Source of the DNA: Prorocentrum cordatum
Taxonomy: Eukaryota > Sar > Dinophyceae > Prorocentrales > Prorocentraceae
Direction of reading: 5' to 3'
Assembly (NCBI GenBank): GCA_963575745.1
Contig: CAUYUJ010017987.1
Location: 60,001 to 124,000, forward strand
Length of the DNA: 64,000 nt
Shown: positions 40,241 through 49,702 of the stretch, in pieces
How the letters are laid out: each line of letters starts with the position of its first letter
Position numbering within the stretch: the stretch's first letter is position 1
The notes under the pieces: generated by a model
Told to the model about the DNA's origin: nothing
What the model saw: the letters and a program-made list of their open reading frames with translations, nothing else
Database searches by the model: none
Translations under genes and position numbers: made by a program

Positions 40241-40643
40241 GCGGCCAAGAGGGGGGTGTCCAAGAGGGGGGGCGCAAATCATGACCGGCGGCATGTGCGC
40301 GGCCCAGCGGGGGGGCCAGGGACGTAATGAAACAAGAAGAGGCGCCATGAAATCTGGGGAAATACCATGGCCCCCGCCATGATGTCCCCCCCCCTACTCC
40401 AGATTTCGTCATAAAAGGGCCGCCCCCGATGTTTGGCAGGCCTATCGGGCACGCCGGGACGCCTCGCCACTGCTCGACCCTCTGCGCGTGGCCGACCCGA
40501 CCCCCCGCCTCCGACGCCGCCTCCCCGGCCGCCCTCCCGAGGGACCCGCCGGGCGAGCCCTCCGCCTCCGGCGGCGTCGGCGCGCGGGCCGGCGCGGGGC
40601 GGGGCACCTCGGGGACCCGCGGGCTCAGCGGCCGCCTCTGCAG
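40241..40643. other. gene-free GC-rich stretch
   Basis: It contains GGCAGGCCTATCGGGCACGC (40436), which matches a segment after the R3 copy at 61.09 kb. No gene. Confidence 0.45.
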
Positions 40644-40833
40644 GGAGGAGGAGGAGGAGGAGGGGGAGGAGGAGGAGGAGGAGGAGGAGGAGGAGGAGGA
40701 GGAGGAGGAGGAGGAGGAGGAGGAGGAGGAGGAGGAGGAGGAGGAGGAGGAAGGAGGGAGGAGGAGGAGGAGGAGGAGGAGGAGGAGGAGGAGGAGGAGG
40801 AGGAGGAGGAGGAGGAGGAGGAGGAGGGGGAGG
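40644..40833. repeat. GAG/GGA trinucleotide array
   Basis: About 190 bp, nearly pure GAG. The poly-Glu, poly-Gly and poly-Arg frames are artefacts of the array. Confidence 0.97.
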
Positions 40834-40929
40834 AAGCAGCATCGCCACGCGAACCTTCGACGGTCCGCGCGGATCGGGGCCCCGGACAGGAAGACGGAGG
40901 CAGGATCGCAGCAGAATGGGACCGATACA

Positions 40930-41012
40930 GATGGGAGATCTCTGAGAGAATGTACCAGGCGCCGCGGCCACGCTCTGGAACGGAATCATCTCGATCCTAG
41001 GCCCGTCCGATA
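40930..41012. repeat. dispersed repeat family E, copy 2 (short)
   Basis: It contains GAGATCTCTGAGAGAATGTA, GCGCCGCGGCCACGCTCTGG and GGAACGGAATCAT, then GCCCGTCCGA, as in the 6955 and 55676 copies. As at 6.4-7.1 kb, it follows a GAG array. Confidence 0.65.
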
Positions 41013-41232
41013 AAAGAGGGGCATAGATAAGCGGGGACTTAGGCTTTCCCATGTGCCCCCGTTTCCTTTGCCCCCGTCTACGGAGCCCAGGGCCCAATGA
41101 AGAGGGGCATAGCCTAGCCAAAGGTGACAATCGGCGTTCCCCGTGCCCCAGTTTGCTGTGACCCCGTCTCTGGCGCCCTGGCGCGGAGCGCGCCAGGTGC
41201 GGCACTGGAGACGCCGCGATGGGAGCCCAGAT

Positions 41233-41635
41233 CAGATCCGAGAAATCCGCGCGGACCGTCGAAAGCTCACGGTCAGGAACTTTGGCTTGGCGTGTCGCTG
41301 CGGCGGCACTGGCGACACGCTAAACCTTGCAAGCGGATAGCGTGTCGCACCGCTCGCTCCGCGGGGCGGGAGGCGTTGAAAGGCGCGGGACGTCGACGCT
41401 CGGGGACTGGAACGTGGATAGCGTGTCTCGCCGAAGCGCGGTGGACCAGAACCCGCGGAGCGACACGCTGTGCCAAAGGTCCTGCCCGTAAGCTTTCAAC
41501 GGTCCGAATGGACTACTCGGATCTGCGCCGGAGAGCGCCCTGGAGACGGCGCCGGAAGCGCCGCCAAGGGGGTTCAGCGCAGATCCAAAAAGTCCGCGCG
41601 GACCGTCGAGAGCTAAGGGTCAGAAACTTTGGCTC
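41233..41635. repeat. duplicated module containing foldback element family Q
   Basis: A block ending CGGTCAGGAACTTTGGC (41233-41290) recurs as GGGTCAGAAACTTTGGC at 41582-41636. Each copy is followed by a family-Q element, so the module was duplicated or targeted twice. Confidence 0.7.
41290..41469 (+). mobile_element. foldback element family Q, copy 1
   Basis: The termini are inverted: CGTGTCGCTGCGG at the left and, in reverse complement, GCGTGTCGCTCCGCGGG at the right. Internally, GCGACACGC/GCGTGTCGC occurs again at about 41312 and 41340 and as GCGTGTCTCGC at 41421. About 180 bp, no coding capacity. Confidence 0.7.
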
Positions 41636-42386
41636 AACGTGTCGCTGCGCCGGTTCGGGCCCGCCGCGCTTCGGCGCGACACGCTATCCTAGTTCCACAG
41701 CCCCCGAGCGTCGACGACCCGCGCCTCTCGAAGCGTCCCGCCCCGCGGAGCGGAGCGACACGCTCGCCGCTTGCAGTGCACAGCGTGTCGCCGCTTCTTC
41801 CCTCCTCGAGCCTCTGCGACGGGGAGTTGCTGGGCCTCGTGGCGGCGGGGGCCTCCGGCGGCGCCCCTGCACTGCGCGAGCTCTGCAGCTGCGGGGACAC
41901 GCAGGCCGCCGCGGCGGGGCGCTCGGCGGCGGTGGGCCTCGCCGCGCCGCGGGCGGCGGGCGAGCCTGCCGCCGCGGCCTCGCGCCTGGGGCTGGGCGCG
42001 GGGCTGCCGCTGCGCTGCAGCGCCAGCATCAGCATGCCAATCCTGCCCTTGAGGCGGGAGATCTCGGCGCGCAGCTGGCATTTCTCCTGCTGCGCGGCGG
42101 CGAGGCAGGCCTCGTGCGCCCTGGCCAGCTGCTCCAGCGCCGCCGCGAAAGGCACCACCGCCGCCTCCTCCTCCTCCTCCTCCTCCTCCGCCGCCTCCTC
42201 CGCCGCCTCCGCCTCCTCCTCCTCACCCTCCTCCGGCGCGGCGTGCACGAAGAGCGTGCGCACTGGCGGTTCGTCCGCCGCCTCCTCCTCCTCCTTCTCC
42301 TCGAACAGCTCAATCTCGAGGGGAAACGGCGGAGAGCGAGCGAGGGAGCGCGGCGGCACGCCTAGCGCCGAGGCGGCACGGGCCAT
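41634..42386 (-). CDS. hypothetical acidic coiled-coil protein, 250 codons
   Basis: ATG at 42386 (MARAASALGVPPRSLARSPP), an acidic stretch with Glu runs partly from a CTC/CCG tract (residues about 30-75), a heptad-like helix (FAAALEQLARAHEACLAAAQ to LKGRIGMLMLAL, residues about 78-122), then an Ala/Pro/Ser-rich tail. The tail from about residue 195 lies in the inverted family-Q element, so the true C-terminus or a splice site is probably earlier. Not recognised; moderately likely to be a real exon because the coiled coil is not repeat-derived. Confidence 0.42.
   Translation of the reverse strand: MARAASALGVPPRSLARSPPFPLEIELFEEKEEEEAADEPPVRTLFVHAAPEEGEEEEAEAAEEAAEEEEEEEEAAVVPFAAALEQLARAHEACLAAAQQEKCQLRAEISRLKGRIGMLMLALQRSGSPAPSPRREAAAAGSPAARGAARPTAAERPAAAACVSPQLQSSRSAGAPPEAPAATRPSNSPSQRLEEGRSGDTLCTASGERVAPLRGAGRFERRGSSTLGGCGTRIACRAEARRARTGAATR
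41637..41795 (-). mobile_element. foldback element family Q, copy 2, opposite orientation
   Basis: Reverse complementing this segment gives about 85% identity to copy 1 across the shared core GAAGCGCGG...GTCGACGCTCGGGG...GCGGGGCGGGA. The two copies form a potential 160-bp-arm hairpin with a roughly 170-bp loop. Confidence 0.7.
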
Positions 42387-42885
42387 GAGGCGACCTCAGG
42401 CGCACCGCGGCCTCACCATCGCCTATGGGCAGCGCGCCTGCGCCCCATGAAGCAGAAGGGCCCTGAACCAAGGCAGCATGAGCCAGAGGCTAGTCCACAT
42501 GAGAGCTTGGAAAAACCATGCGAGGCAGAAGCATGCGAGGCAGGGATGTATCCATATCCCCCGCTCGGGGAACCGGTGTCCTGGAACCCTGGGGGCGGCG
42601 AAGATGAAGATAATTCAGGCTCAAGCGGGCCCAAGTAAATCCAGTTTTTCATAAGGATCAATCCCCGCTGGGGAAAGCAGAACTCAGACGGGGATGCGAA
42701 GCTTTTGGGATCAAGCTAATTAAGTGGGGGATACTTCTATTCCAGCGCAATTTTGGAGGGGGGAGTGGACACAGCAGCACGATGACAAGCTCGGTGGCGT
42801 AATGGAGAAACGAAGCCACTCCGAGCGCCGTGCACACTAGTAATATTTGAGCGCCCAGCTACGCCGAGAGGCTGTCCTGCGAGCG
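42387..42885. other. gene-poor stretch with relic of the Penelope terminal repeat
   Basis: GGATCAATCCCCGCTGGGGA and GGGGATGCGAAGC near 42655-42710 match the GGATAAAATCCCCGCCCGGG...GCGCGAAGC core of the terminal repeats at 43.2 and 46.9 kb. A 63-codon plus-strand frame at 42447 is unsupported. Confidence 0.5.
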
Positions 42886-43060
42886 ATGGCTTGTATGAAC
42901 GACTACTTCGCGGGGGAGACCGAAGGGAGAGAGTCGCTCACCGTCGCCAGACCATGACTGAGACTAGCGTCGACCAGATCCCGCAACATCTTGGTCATGA
43001 TCGTCGTTCTCCTTCCCTCGAAAACAAAGCTCACGGGGGGCCAGCGCGAAGCGATTCTCG

Positions 43061-43381
43061 TTTCAGGGTTAAGCTGAGCGGGGGGATTCGAGGAGCGCCG
43101 CTCGCCGTCGCCGGACCAGAAAAACCGTCCACTGCAGTGCAAAACGGCATGCCACGTCAGACATCCTCCGAACACGAAACCACGCCGTGGTCACGGATAA
43201 AATCCCCGCCCGGGAAAGCAGAACCGAGGGGGGAGCGGGGGCGCGAAGCGATTCTCGTTCCAGAACCTAAGCGAGAGGGGGAGTTCGAGCGGGGAGAGCC
43301 GGTCGCCGTCGCCGGACCAGAGCACCTTCCCCTGCGCAGTCAACGCGTAGAGCAAGGACGCGCGGTGAGTGTGCAGGCCCC
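43061..43381 (-). repeat. left terminal direct repeat of the Penelope-like element
   Basis: About 321 bp, aligning without large gaps with 46758-47079 in the same orientation at roughly 95% identity (TTTCAGGGTTAAGCTGAGCG at one end, CGGTGAGTGTGCAGGCCCC at the other). It contains an internal duplication: CTCGCCGTCGCCGGACCAG occurs twice. To its left (42886-43060) is a partial extra unit with GCGAAGCGATTCTCG, which fits the partial tandem terminal repeats known from Penelope-like elements. Confidence 0.8.
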
Positions 43382-43385
43382 AAAG

Positions 43386-43548
43386 AAGAAGAAGAAAAAT
43401 AATACCTGCTTCTTCACTGCAGTCCTCGGCTTATGTGCAAGTGCGCTCGCGCGCTCGGCGCCCGAGCGAAGATGCAAATATGTAGAGAAAATGTATCTGC
43501 ACTGGCGTGCACTGCATGCGCAGCTCTCGGCTCGCAGTCGCTAGGCCT
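43386..43548. repeat. dispersed repeat R1, copy b
   Basis: Homologous to 3608-3769. It adjoins the inner edge of the left terminal repeat and could be part of the element's 3' region; the copy at 3.6 kb would then be a solo fragment. Confidence 0.75.
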
Positions 43549-43906
43549 TTTCTGCCTCAGCGTCTTCAGGCAACTGCTGGAGAGGAAATGGCTATGGCAT
43601 GTTCCAACGCATGGTGTTGAGACATGTCGTTGCGCAAATTTGCCAGATCCGTCGTAACACGTTTGGCTGCGAGCTTCAACTTTAGCGGGCCCACCACATA
43701 CCCCAACCTACCGCCCTCGTACGTGTGCAAGAAGAGTTTGATTGGAAACCTTGAGTGTCCAGATGTTGCATACTTTCGCTTGGGATTGCCATCGTTCCCT
43801 TGATTCGTCTGTTTGCCTCTCGGTGGAAGGGCAATACCAAAGTCAGGCATCTGGCCTGGGCCCCATCACGGCAATGGCCGTAATCCACGCGGGCGTGCAA
43901 ACCAAG

Positions 43907-45591
43907 TTAATCCATCCACCATCCATGAGAAGGGCCATCTACAGCTTGTCTCCAAAATTGCCCACTGTATCCTCTGGAGATTAGGTTGGCCCCAATTAAG
44001 CGGGCCAGGTCCTGGGGGGCCCGTGCTGGATCCGAGTTGTGCGTGAGGCGCCGTTTCGCCTCTTGCCGAATCCACGACCGAGCCAAGGACGGCGAATGGT
44101 GACTTGACGAAGGTATGTAGGCGCGCGGGTTCTGCGGCTTCTCGTAGAGCGAGACCTCCAGCACGCCGGTTGCGTCCCACCTGCCGGCCTTCTGGAACCT
44201 CATGTCCAGAAAAATTGCAGTACAACGTGAGACGGTGAATTTGTAGTTGAATCGGCATGTGCCCAAAGGCGTGGTACAAGGCGTGTTAAGGATGTCCTGA
44301 AACTGTCGCAATGCGTTCGCAGACCCATTCCATACGAATAAGCCGTCGTCCAAATATCTCTGCCAAGATCGCGCGGCGATTTGTTGGTTTTGCATGGCTC
44401 CGCGATACCTTCCATAGTAGAAAGCAGCCAAAGCAGCCATTTGTGGGGCACAGTCTAGCCCCATTGCTATTCCTTTGACCTGCCTGTAGAGATCCCCATC
44501 GAAGATAAAGAATTTGTGAAACAGAAGGTGAGCATTGTTTCTACCAGCTGTTTTTGTTCACGCGGGAGTCGGGGTAGATATACTCCAATTGCCCACATTA
44601 CAACATTTACACAATATTGCGCATCGATGTTCAACAAGAAGTCTGCGATGTCGAACTCCGCTAGGAACGCGGCCGGCTGCACCTCCAGGGTTTCATACGC
44701 AACGAGCGTCTGTCTGGAAGAGCACGTCACCCCTGGCAGCTGCGGCATAATAGGCTGCAGTACCTGTCCAATCCAATATGCCGCTCGTTTCCTCCAGTCC
44801 CCAATTGAATTAATAACTGGTCGTACAGGAACCAAGTGAGTCGGATAATTATGAAGCTTTTGCGTCTTCTTCATATCTATATCCTCCATCTTGCGTAGCT
44901 TGTACGTGCCCTGGAACATTGAATAGAAGAAGGGCGTCGCGCCTGATCGGAAACTTCGCCACGGGGACGGCCAGTTCCCAAACATGTAATACAGTATTCT
45001 GTGATACCATATACCCTGCACGCCGGAATGCTCGCGTAGGGTCGGGGAAAAACGCCGATAACTAGCGTCCCAATCTTGCGTGGCTCGGCGTTCGTGCTGG
45101 GCGTCACGTAGGGGGGCATAAAACTCCATGTTGGCCAGGTGTGCCTTCATATCGTTCTGATATATGACAACATTCTGCACCACCAAGGCCTGGAATTTGT
45201 CTGGGGGGCCCACGCATAGCAAATGCTGCAACTTCTTGATGTCATCAAGAACCCGCACATCTCGTATATTGGATGAGTACTTGGCACCATCTTCGCGAGG
45301 TGGCGCTGGACAACACGCATCAAAGATCTGCACTCGTAAGTATTCCAACCATTTGGAAATACGTGACACATATGGCCAATGTGATTCGTCATGCAGTTTG
45401 GGTAGCCATTTTTTGTTTGCCATGGCCCGATAGAGTCGTAACTCATGAGCACAAAATGCGCTGTCGATGTGCAGTCTGCGATGTCGTGATCCTAGGAGCT
45501 GGCCTCGATGGAACTGGCTGCCGATGTCTTCGCCCCACTGCGGCTGAAGAACCCGACAGAAAAAGGTACTTGCGATCCTGTTAGGCAGCAT
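43907..45591 (-). pseudogene. Penelope-like reverse transcriptase, frameshifted once
   Basis: The first frame (45591 to about 44515) ends with palm motif A region PVRPVINSIGDWRKRAAYWI and FLAEFDIADFLLNID. Near 44511, in an AATTCTTT context, one base is missing; the second frame continues FFIFDGDLYRQVKGIAMGLD, CAPQMAALAAFYYG (motif B), RYLDDGLFVW (motif C), FLDMRFQKAG and a thumb with KPQNPRAYIPSSSHHSPSLA and ISRGYSGQFW. GIAMG...AP, YLDD and the SSHH...RGY thumb are Penelope-type. No GIY-YIG endonuclease is visible after the RT. Flanking direct repeats support a PLE. It copies element RNA at target ends; this copy is probably inactive. Confidence 0.8.
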
Positions 45592-45622
45592 TGGCTTCTT
45601 CCATCATGCGCTCTACTTTGAA

Positions 45623-46492
45623 TTAGGCGTTCAACCAAACAGAGCGTTCGAAATTTTTCCAGCCCAACAACATGGACGCGCGATAACGATGAAACGAAGA
45701 TGCCATCGCAAATTTACCCCCAGCGCATCCAAGAAAAGCGGCAATCCGCGGGCTTAGCCCGACGAAGTCGAATATGCCCCTGGCTTGTATCCAGCGTCTC
45801 AGACGCGAGGGGTTCATGCGGCAAAGGAGCACACGGAGGTAATCCCATGAACTTTTAGATGATGGGTACCTGGGTCGGCGCCCACTGAGGCATCGGACTA
45901 AGCTTTGCTTTTCCCTTTGCCTCGTCCTCGGCCCTTCGGCCCCCGGCCTCTCCCGCGACCGCGACCACGGCCGCGGCCGCGTCCGTTCTGGCCAGGGTTG
46001 ATCTTGCCTTTGCCCGTCGCTTTGCCTTTGCCTTTGCTCTTGCCCTTGCTCTTGTTGGTGCCTTTGGCGTTCTTGCCGTAGCCCTTGCCGTAGCCCTTGG
46101 CGTTGTAGGTGGCCGCCTGCCAGCTGCCACCGCCTCGCCCTTTGCCACGACCGGTGGGCCCAGCCGCGCCCTCGCCTGTTCCCTTGCTGCACTTGCCCTT
46201 GCCTTTGCCCCTCCCGCCCCGAGTAAACGGAAGAGCCGCGTGGCTCGAGGAGGAGGGGGGGGGGGGGGGTGGTTGTCTTGAAATCGCATTTGATGCCATA
46301 TTCCGTGCTCACCATCTTCGCAATGCTAGCTTTATTGTTAGGGCGTTTGACGTCTGATGGCTTCCCGCGGGGATGCTCAGCGCAATGTTTCTCAATCACC
46401 GCGCGCAGCGCCACCTCCTGTCCATCCATTCGCTGTAGGCGCTGCGAAGCTTCATCAAGCTGCTGTCGCTTTTCACTTTTACGTTTTTCCAA
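45623..46492 (-). pseudogene. upstream ORF of the Penelope-like element (coiled coil, Gly/Lys-rich)
   Basis: A 289-codon frame begins MEKRKSEKRQQLDEASQRLQ (predicted coiled coil), passes a poly-Pro/poly-Leu run at a G10+ homopolymer (46256-46269), a low-complexity Gln/Arg segment (Gly/Lys repeats in the alternative frame), and ends SSWDYLRVLLCRMNP...NFERSVWLNA. An upstream in-phase-shifted segment (46396-46740) adds HIRKDLLTEDQMV and GVWVELARKFAIHAHHHAV. PLEs often have an N-terminal extension or separate ORF; function unknown. Confidence 0.5.
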
Positions 46493-46757
46493 AAAATAGT
46501 ATGATGCTTGACAAAAGTATTAACTGCATGATGATGTGCATGTATTGCGAACTTCCTGGCCAACTCAACCCAAACGCCAGTATTCTGTTGGGTCGTTATT
46601 GCCATGGGGATGCCCAGGAACTGGGAGAGCTTCTCGTTGTCGTACTTGACGACCTTCTCTTACGCCGTGACCATCTGATCCTCTGTCAACAAATCCTTTC
46701 TGATATGATCCAAGGCGGCTTTTACAGCATAGCAATGCAGCGAGAAGAGCCTTGTGG

Positions 46758-47079
46758 TTTCAGGGTTAAGCTGAGCGGGGGAATTTGAGGAGCGCCGCTC
46801 GCCGTCGCCGGACCAGGAAAACCGCCCACTGCAGTTCAAAACGGCATGCCGCGTCAGACGCCCTCCGAACACGAAACCACGCCGCGGCCACGGATAAAAT
46901 CCCCGCCCGGGAAAGCAGAACCGAGGGGGGAGCGGGGGCGCGAAGCGATTCTCGTTCCAGAGTCTAAGCGAGAGGGGGAGTTCGAGCGGGGAGAGCCGGT
47001 CGCCGTCGCCGGACCAGAGCACCTTCCCCTGCGCAGTCAACGCGTAGAGCAAGGACGCGCGGTGAGTGCGCATGCCCCT
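46758..47079 (-). repeat. right terminal direct repeat of the Penelope-like element
   Basis: 322 bp, the mate of 43061-43381. In the sense direction (minus strand) this is the 5' terminal repeat preceding the coding region. Differences from the left copy are scattered substitutions. Confidence 0.8.
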
Positions 47080-48033
47080 CGGACGCCCGCGTTGAAGACA
47101 TTTGAGCTAAGGATGTCCGAAGGATCGGCGGAGTAGGCAGGGATGCAAGGGTACTCTTGGGAACGTCACTCAACCTTACCAGGCGCGGTGACCTTCAGAA
47201 CGGCCCGTCGCGCGAGACACCCCCCCAAGACTCAGCCAGGCCGCGTTCGACGTTGTTCTCGGGGCGCGGCGCGGCGCCGTCGCATTGACGGCTGTGCCTG
47301 GGGCAACATCCAACGCAGCACTGCAATGTTCAATCAGGTCCTCGGTTCCAAGGCCGCCGGGGACCGGGCCGCGCACAAGGTACACCGAATTTCAAAGCAA
47401 CGGGGGTCTCATGGTCTGCTTTTGGGGGCGGTCTGGTCGGGGCTGTCTTGGCGAGAGGGGAACGGGCCTGATTTTGATGTTGATGTTGATGTCCCAGGGT
47501 GCCTGGCGGAAAGGGGTCTGCTTCGATCTGCCTGGGGGGGTCTTCCGTTTTTGTCACCAGTTGGTCCAGAGACAGGGGGGTCTTAAATGGCTCCTCTGGA
47601 AGGCGCGTGACTGTCCCCGTTCACTGGATACTAAAACAATTCGGACTGAAGGCCATGGAGGCGGCCCCCCTCCCACACGCAAACCATTCTTCCATTGGAC
47701 ACGCAAGACTGGGCCATCCTTGTTTTCAGCCCTCGCACCCCCGCTCTCGATATTGCCTCCATGGCGCCCCCTGGGATGAGAAAGCTCTGTATTGAACTGC
47801 GCGATTGAGACGAATGAGGAGATAGCGCAGAAGCATGATCATCCATTTGCATGAGGAGCACGAGCGTTGGGCCATCAAACGCTGTGATCAATACCGCAGC
47901 TGCTGCGGCTGGAGGTTGCCATTGGCCCACTGGCGGCTCATGTGCATGAAGCAAGAGGCTGCTTAATCTATCACTCACGCAACCGATTGCTTGATTCGGA
48001 ACGGCGGACAAGCAACCTGGCGGGGCATGATCG
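47080..48033. other. stretch downstream of the secreted-protein gene
   Basis: It would be the 3' side of the gene that follows. It contains TTGATGTTGATGTTGATG (47477-47494) and no recognised gene; the minus-strand 137-codon frame at 47631 has no domain support. Confidence 0.4.
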
Positions 48034-49334
48034 TCACACATCATACTCCTCTACGCACATGCCAGTCTTTCGCCCGTGCGACGTGCAGTATGAAGCGCAA
48101 ACGTTCGCGACGTCCTTGAGGGCGGCCTCGCCATTCAACCCACCCTTCACGAAGAATGGGCAGCACGCGTCCTGACAGTTGACCCTTCCACTCGGCACAC
48201 CTCTCATCGTGGCCTCTGGGAAGGCAACCTCAATGGTGCCGTTAGAGTGCTTGAGCATGTTGTCCTTCATCTGCTCCTGCATCGCTCGACCGTCGTCCGG
48301 CATGCCGCGGTCGAAGCCTATGCGGCAGGCCGAGTCGAACTGCTTGATGCGCAAGGCGATGAAATCCGCGAGCTTGACCAGCCGGCTGCGGTCGTAGCTG
48401 TTCATGAAGCTGACCTCCTGCGCAATCTGACCCTTTCGAGTTTTGTGTTCGATGTCGTCGGCGCCCGTGCCAACGGCGCCCAGACGCGCGAGTATGACTG
48501 CGGCCATCGTGTAGCACACGGGGTAGGGCGCGCCGCTGCCTGCGCTGTCGACCGAGACGAACCAGTCGACCAACGCCCCCTGCCACGCCTGATTCTTAGG
48601 CCCGCACGTCAGAGCGTGAGGCGGGATGTCACCTTCCGCACGCACGCCACGTCCCAGCCGGCCTCCTGCACGAGCCCCGGCCCCACGGGCCTCTCCTCCT
48701 CCCAGGAGCACACGAGGTACTCCCCCATCCTTCCGCTCGCTGAGCGACCCTGCCACGACGCGGCCGCGGAAGCTGTACGCGGCGTTCGCGGCCTGGTCGA
48801 TGCAGCGCACGGGGCGCCGGATCGTGCAGCCGCAGTCGCCTCCGTCCCACTCGATGAGCGGCACGTCCTTCCCGAGGGTGCCGCTCGCGCCCTCCTTCTG
48901 GCCCCCTGGCACGGCACACTCCCGGCACTCCCTCTCGCAGAAGAAGGGCTCGTCCCCGGCGAGCGCCCATCCGTCGGGGCATCTGGAGCGATCCTGGCCT
49001 CCCACGCCACAAGGGTGCCCTCCTCGCAGGTCAGGCACTGCGGCGCGCCGCCGTCCACCCTGGCTTTGGTGTCCGCCGTGTTGAAGCACATGCAGCCGCA
49101 CACCGCGTCGGTAGGGCCGGTCGGCGCGAAGGCGTCGGATGGGCAGCCAGGGTGGAGGTACTTGCCGCCGCGAGTGAGAGCTCTGCTCTGTGATGAAGAC
49201 TCGATCAGGCCCTCCTCCCCCACGGCGTCCACCTCGTGGCGTTCACGTTCGAGGCCGACGAACGTCTGCGGACGCGAGGCCGCCGCCAGGCAAGCACAGG
49301 TGAGGAGCCAGGCTGCCGCCGCTGCCGACATCAT
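48034..49334 (-). pseudogene. cysteine-rich secreted protein, three apparent frameshifts
   Basis: ATG at 49334 starts MMSAAAAAWLLTCACLAAAS, a clear signal peptide, then a Cys-rich region (CPSDAFAP..CGCMCFNTAD..CLTCEEGTLV). The frame shifts near 49000 into CPDGWALAGDEPFFCERECR and DGGDCGCTIRRPVRCIDQAA, shifts again near 48730 into GEYLVCSWEEERPVGPGLV, and back near 48620 into LTCGPKNQAWQGALVDWFVS, continuing to CVEEYDV-stop at 48034. The second half has paired cysteines (NCQDACCPFF, CASYCTSHGRKTGMC) and one NGT sequon. Intronless over 1.3 kb. Family not recognised; likely extracellular or in the secretory route. The shifts are either decay or base-calling errors in GC runs. Confidence 0.7.
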
Positions 49335-49496
49335 CCGACAGAAGGCACAAACTTAAACTTTTCAAACAACTTGTATCACGATCTGTCACTCTTTGAGCCG
49401 TTAAATGTCTTGAGCCATCAGAACACTGGAACAAACACAGTCTAGTGCAGAAGATGCGCTCCCACTTTGGGGAACACTGGGTTCCAACTGTAGAGG

Positions 49497-49702
49497 CATC
49501 CCAACTTGTGCCCGAGTAGATGGGGTCGGAAGATCGCGCCGCATCGACGATACAGCGTCAATGCATCAGCGATGCATAGGCGACGTCGGCGATGCATCGG
49601 CGCCGTCGGCGTGGAGAGACTCTGGCTCCACATAGAGCCGCACTGTCGATGCATCGCCGATGCGGAGCGATCCTTCGACCCCACCTACTCGGCCCCATCT
49701 GG
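49497..49702. mobile_element. foldback element family P, complete copy
   Basis: Left end CCCGAGTAGATGGGGTCGGA then AGATCGCGCCGCATCG; right end in reverse complement CCGAGTAGGTGGGGTCGAAG then GATCGCTCCGCATCG. The interior is TGCATCAGCGATGCAT and GCATCGGCGCCGTCGGCG words with a GTGGAG...CTCCAC hairpin, as in the copy at 9664. Confidence 0.85.

Noticed and set aside
40429-41013. Poly-Glu/poly-Gly/poly-Arg proteins over the GAG array
   Set aside because: Microsatellite artefact; three overlapping frames are equally open.
41620-41640. TTTGGCTCAA near 41627 as a second spliced-leader relic
   Set aside because: It lies in a duplicated module whose sister copy reads TTTGGCTTGG; the match is explained by local divergence.
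43061-43381. Hammerhead ribozyme in the Penelope-like terminal repeat
   Set aside because: Such ribozymes are known in PLE ends, but I find no CTGATGA...GAAA core on either strand of the repeat.
49501-49702. CpG-rich palindromes as a replication origin or operator
   Set aside because: Explained by foldback element family P with conserved terminal inverted repeats and copies elsewhere.
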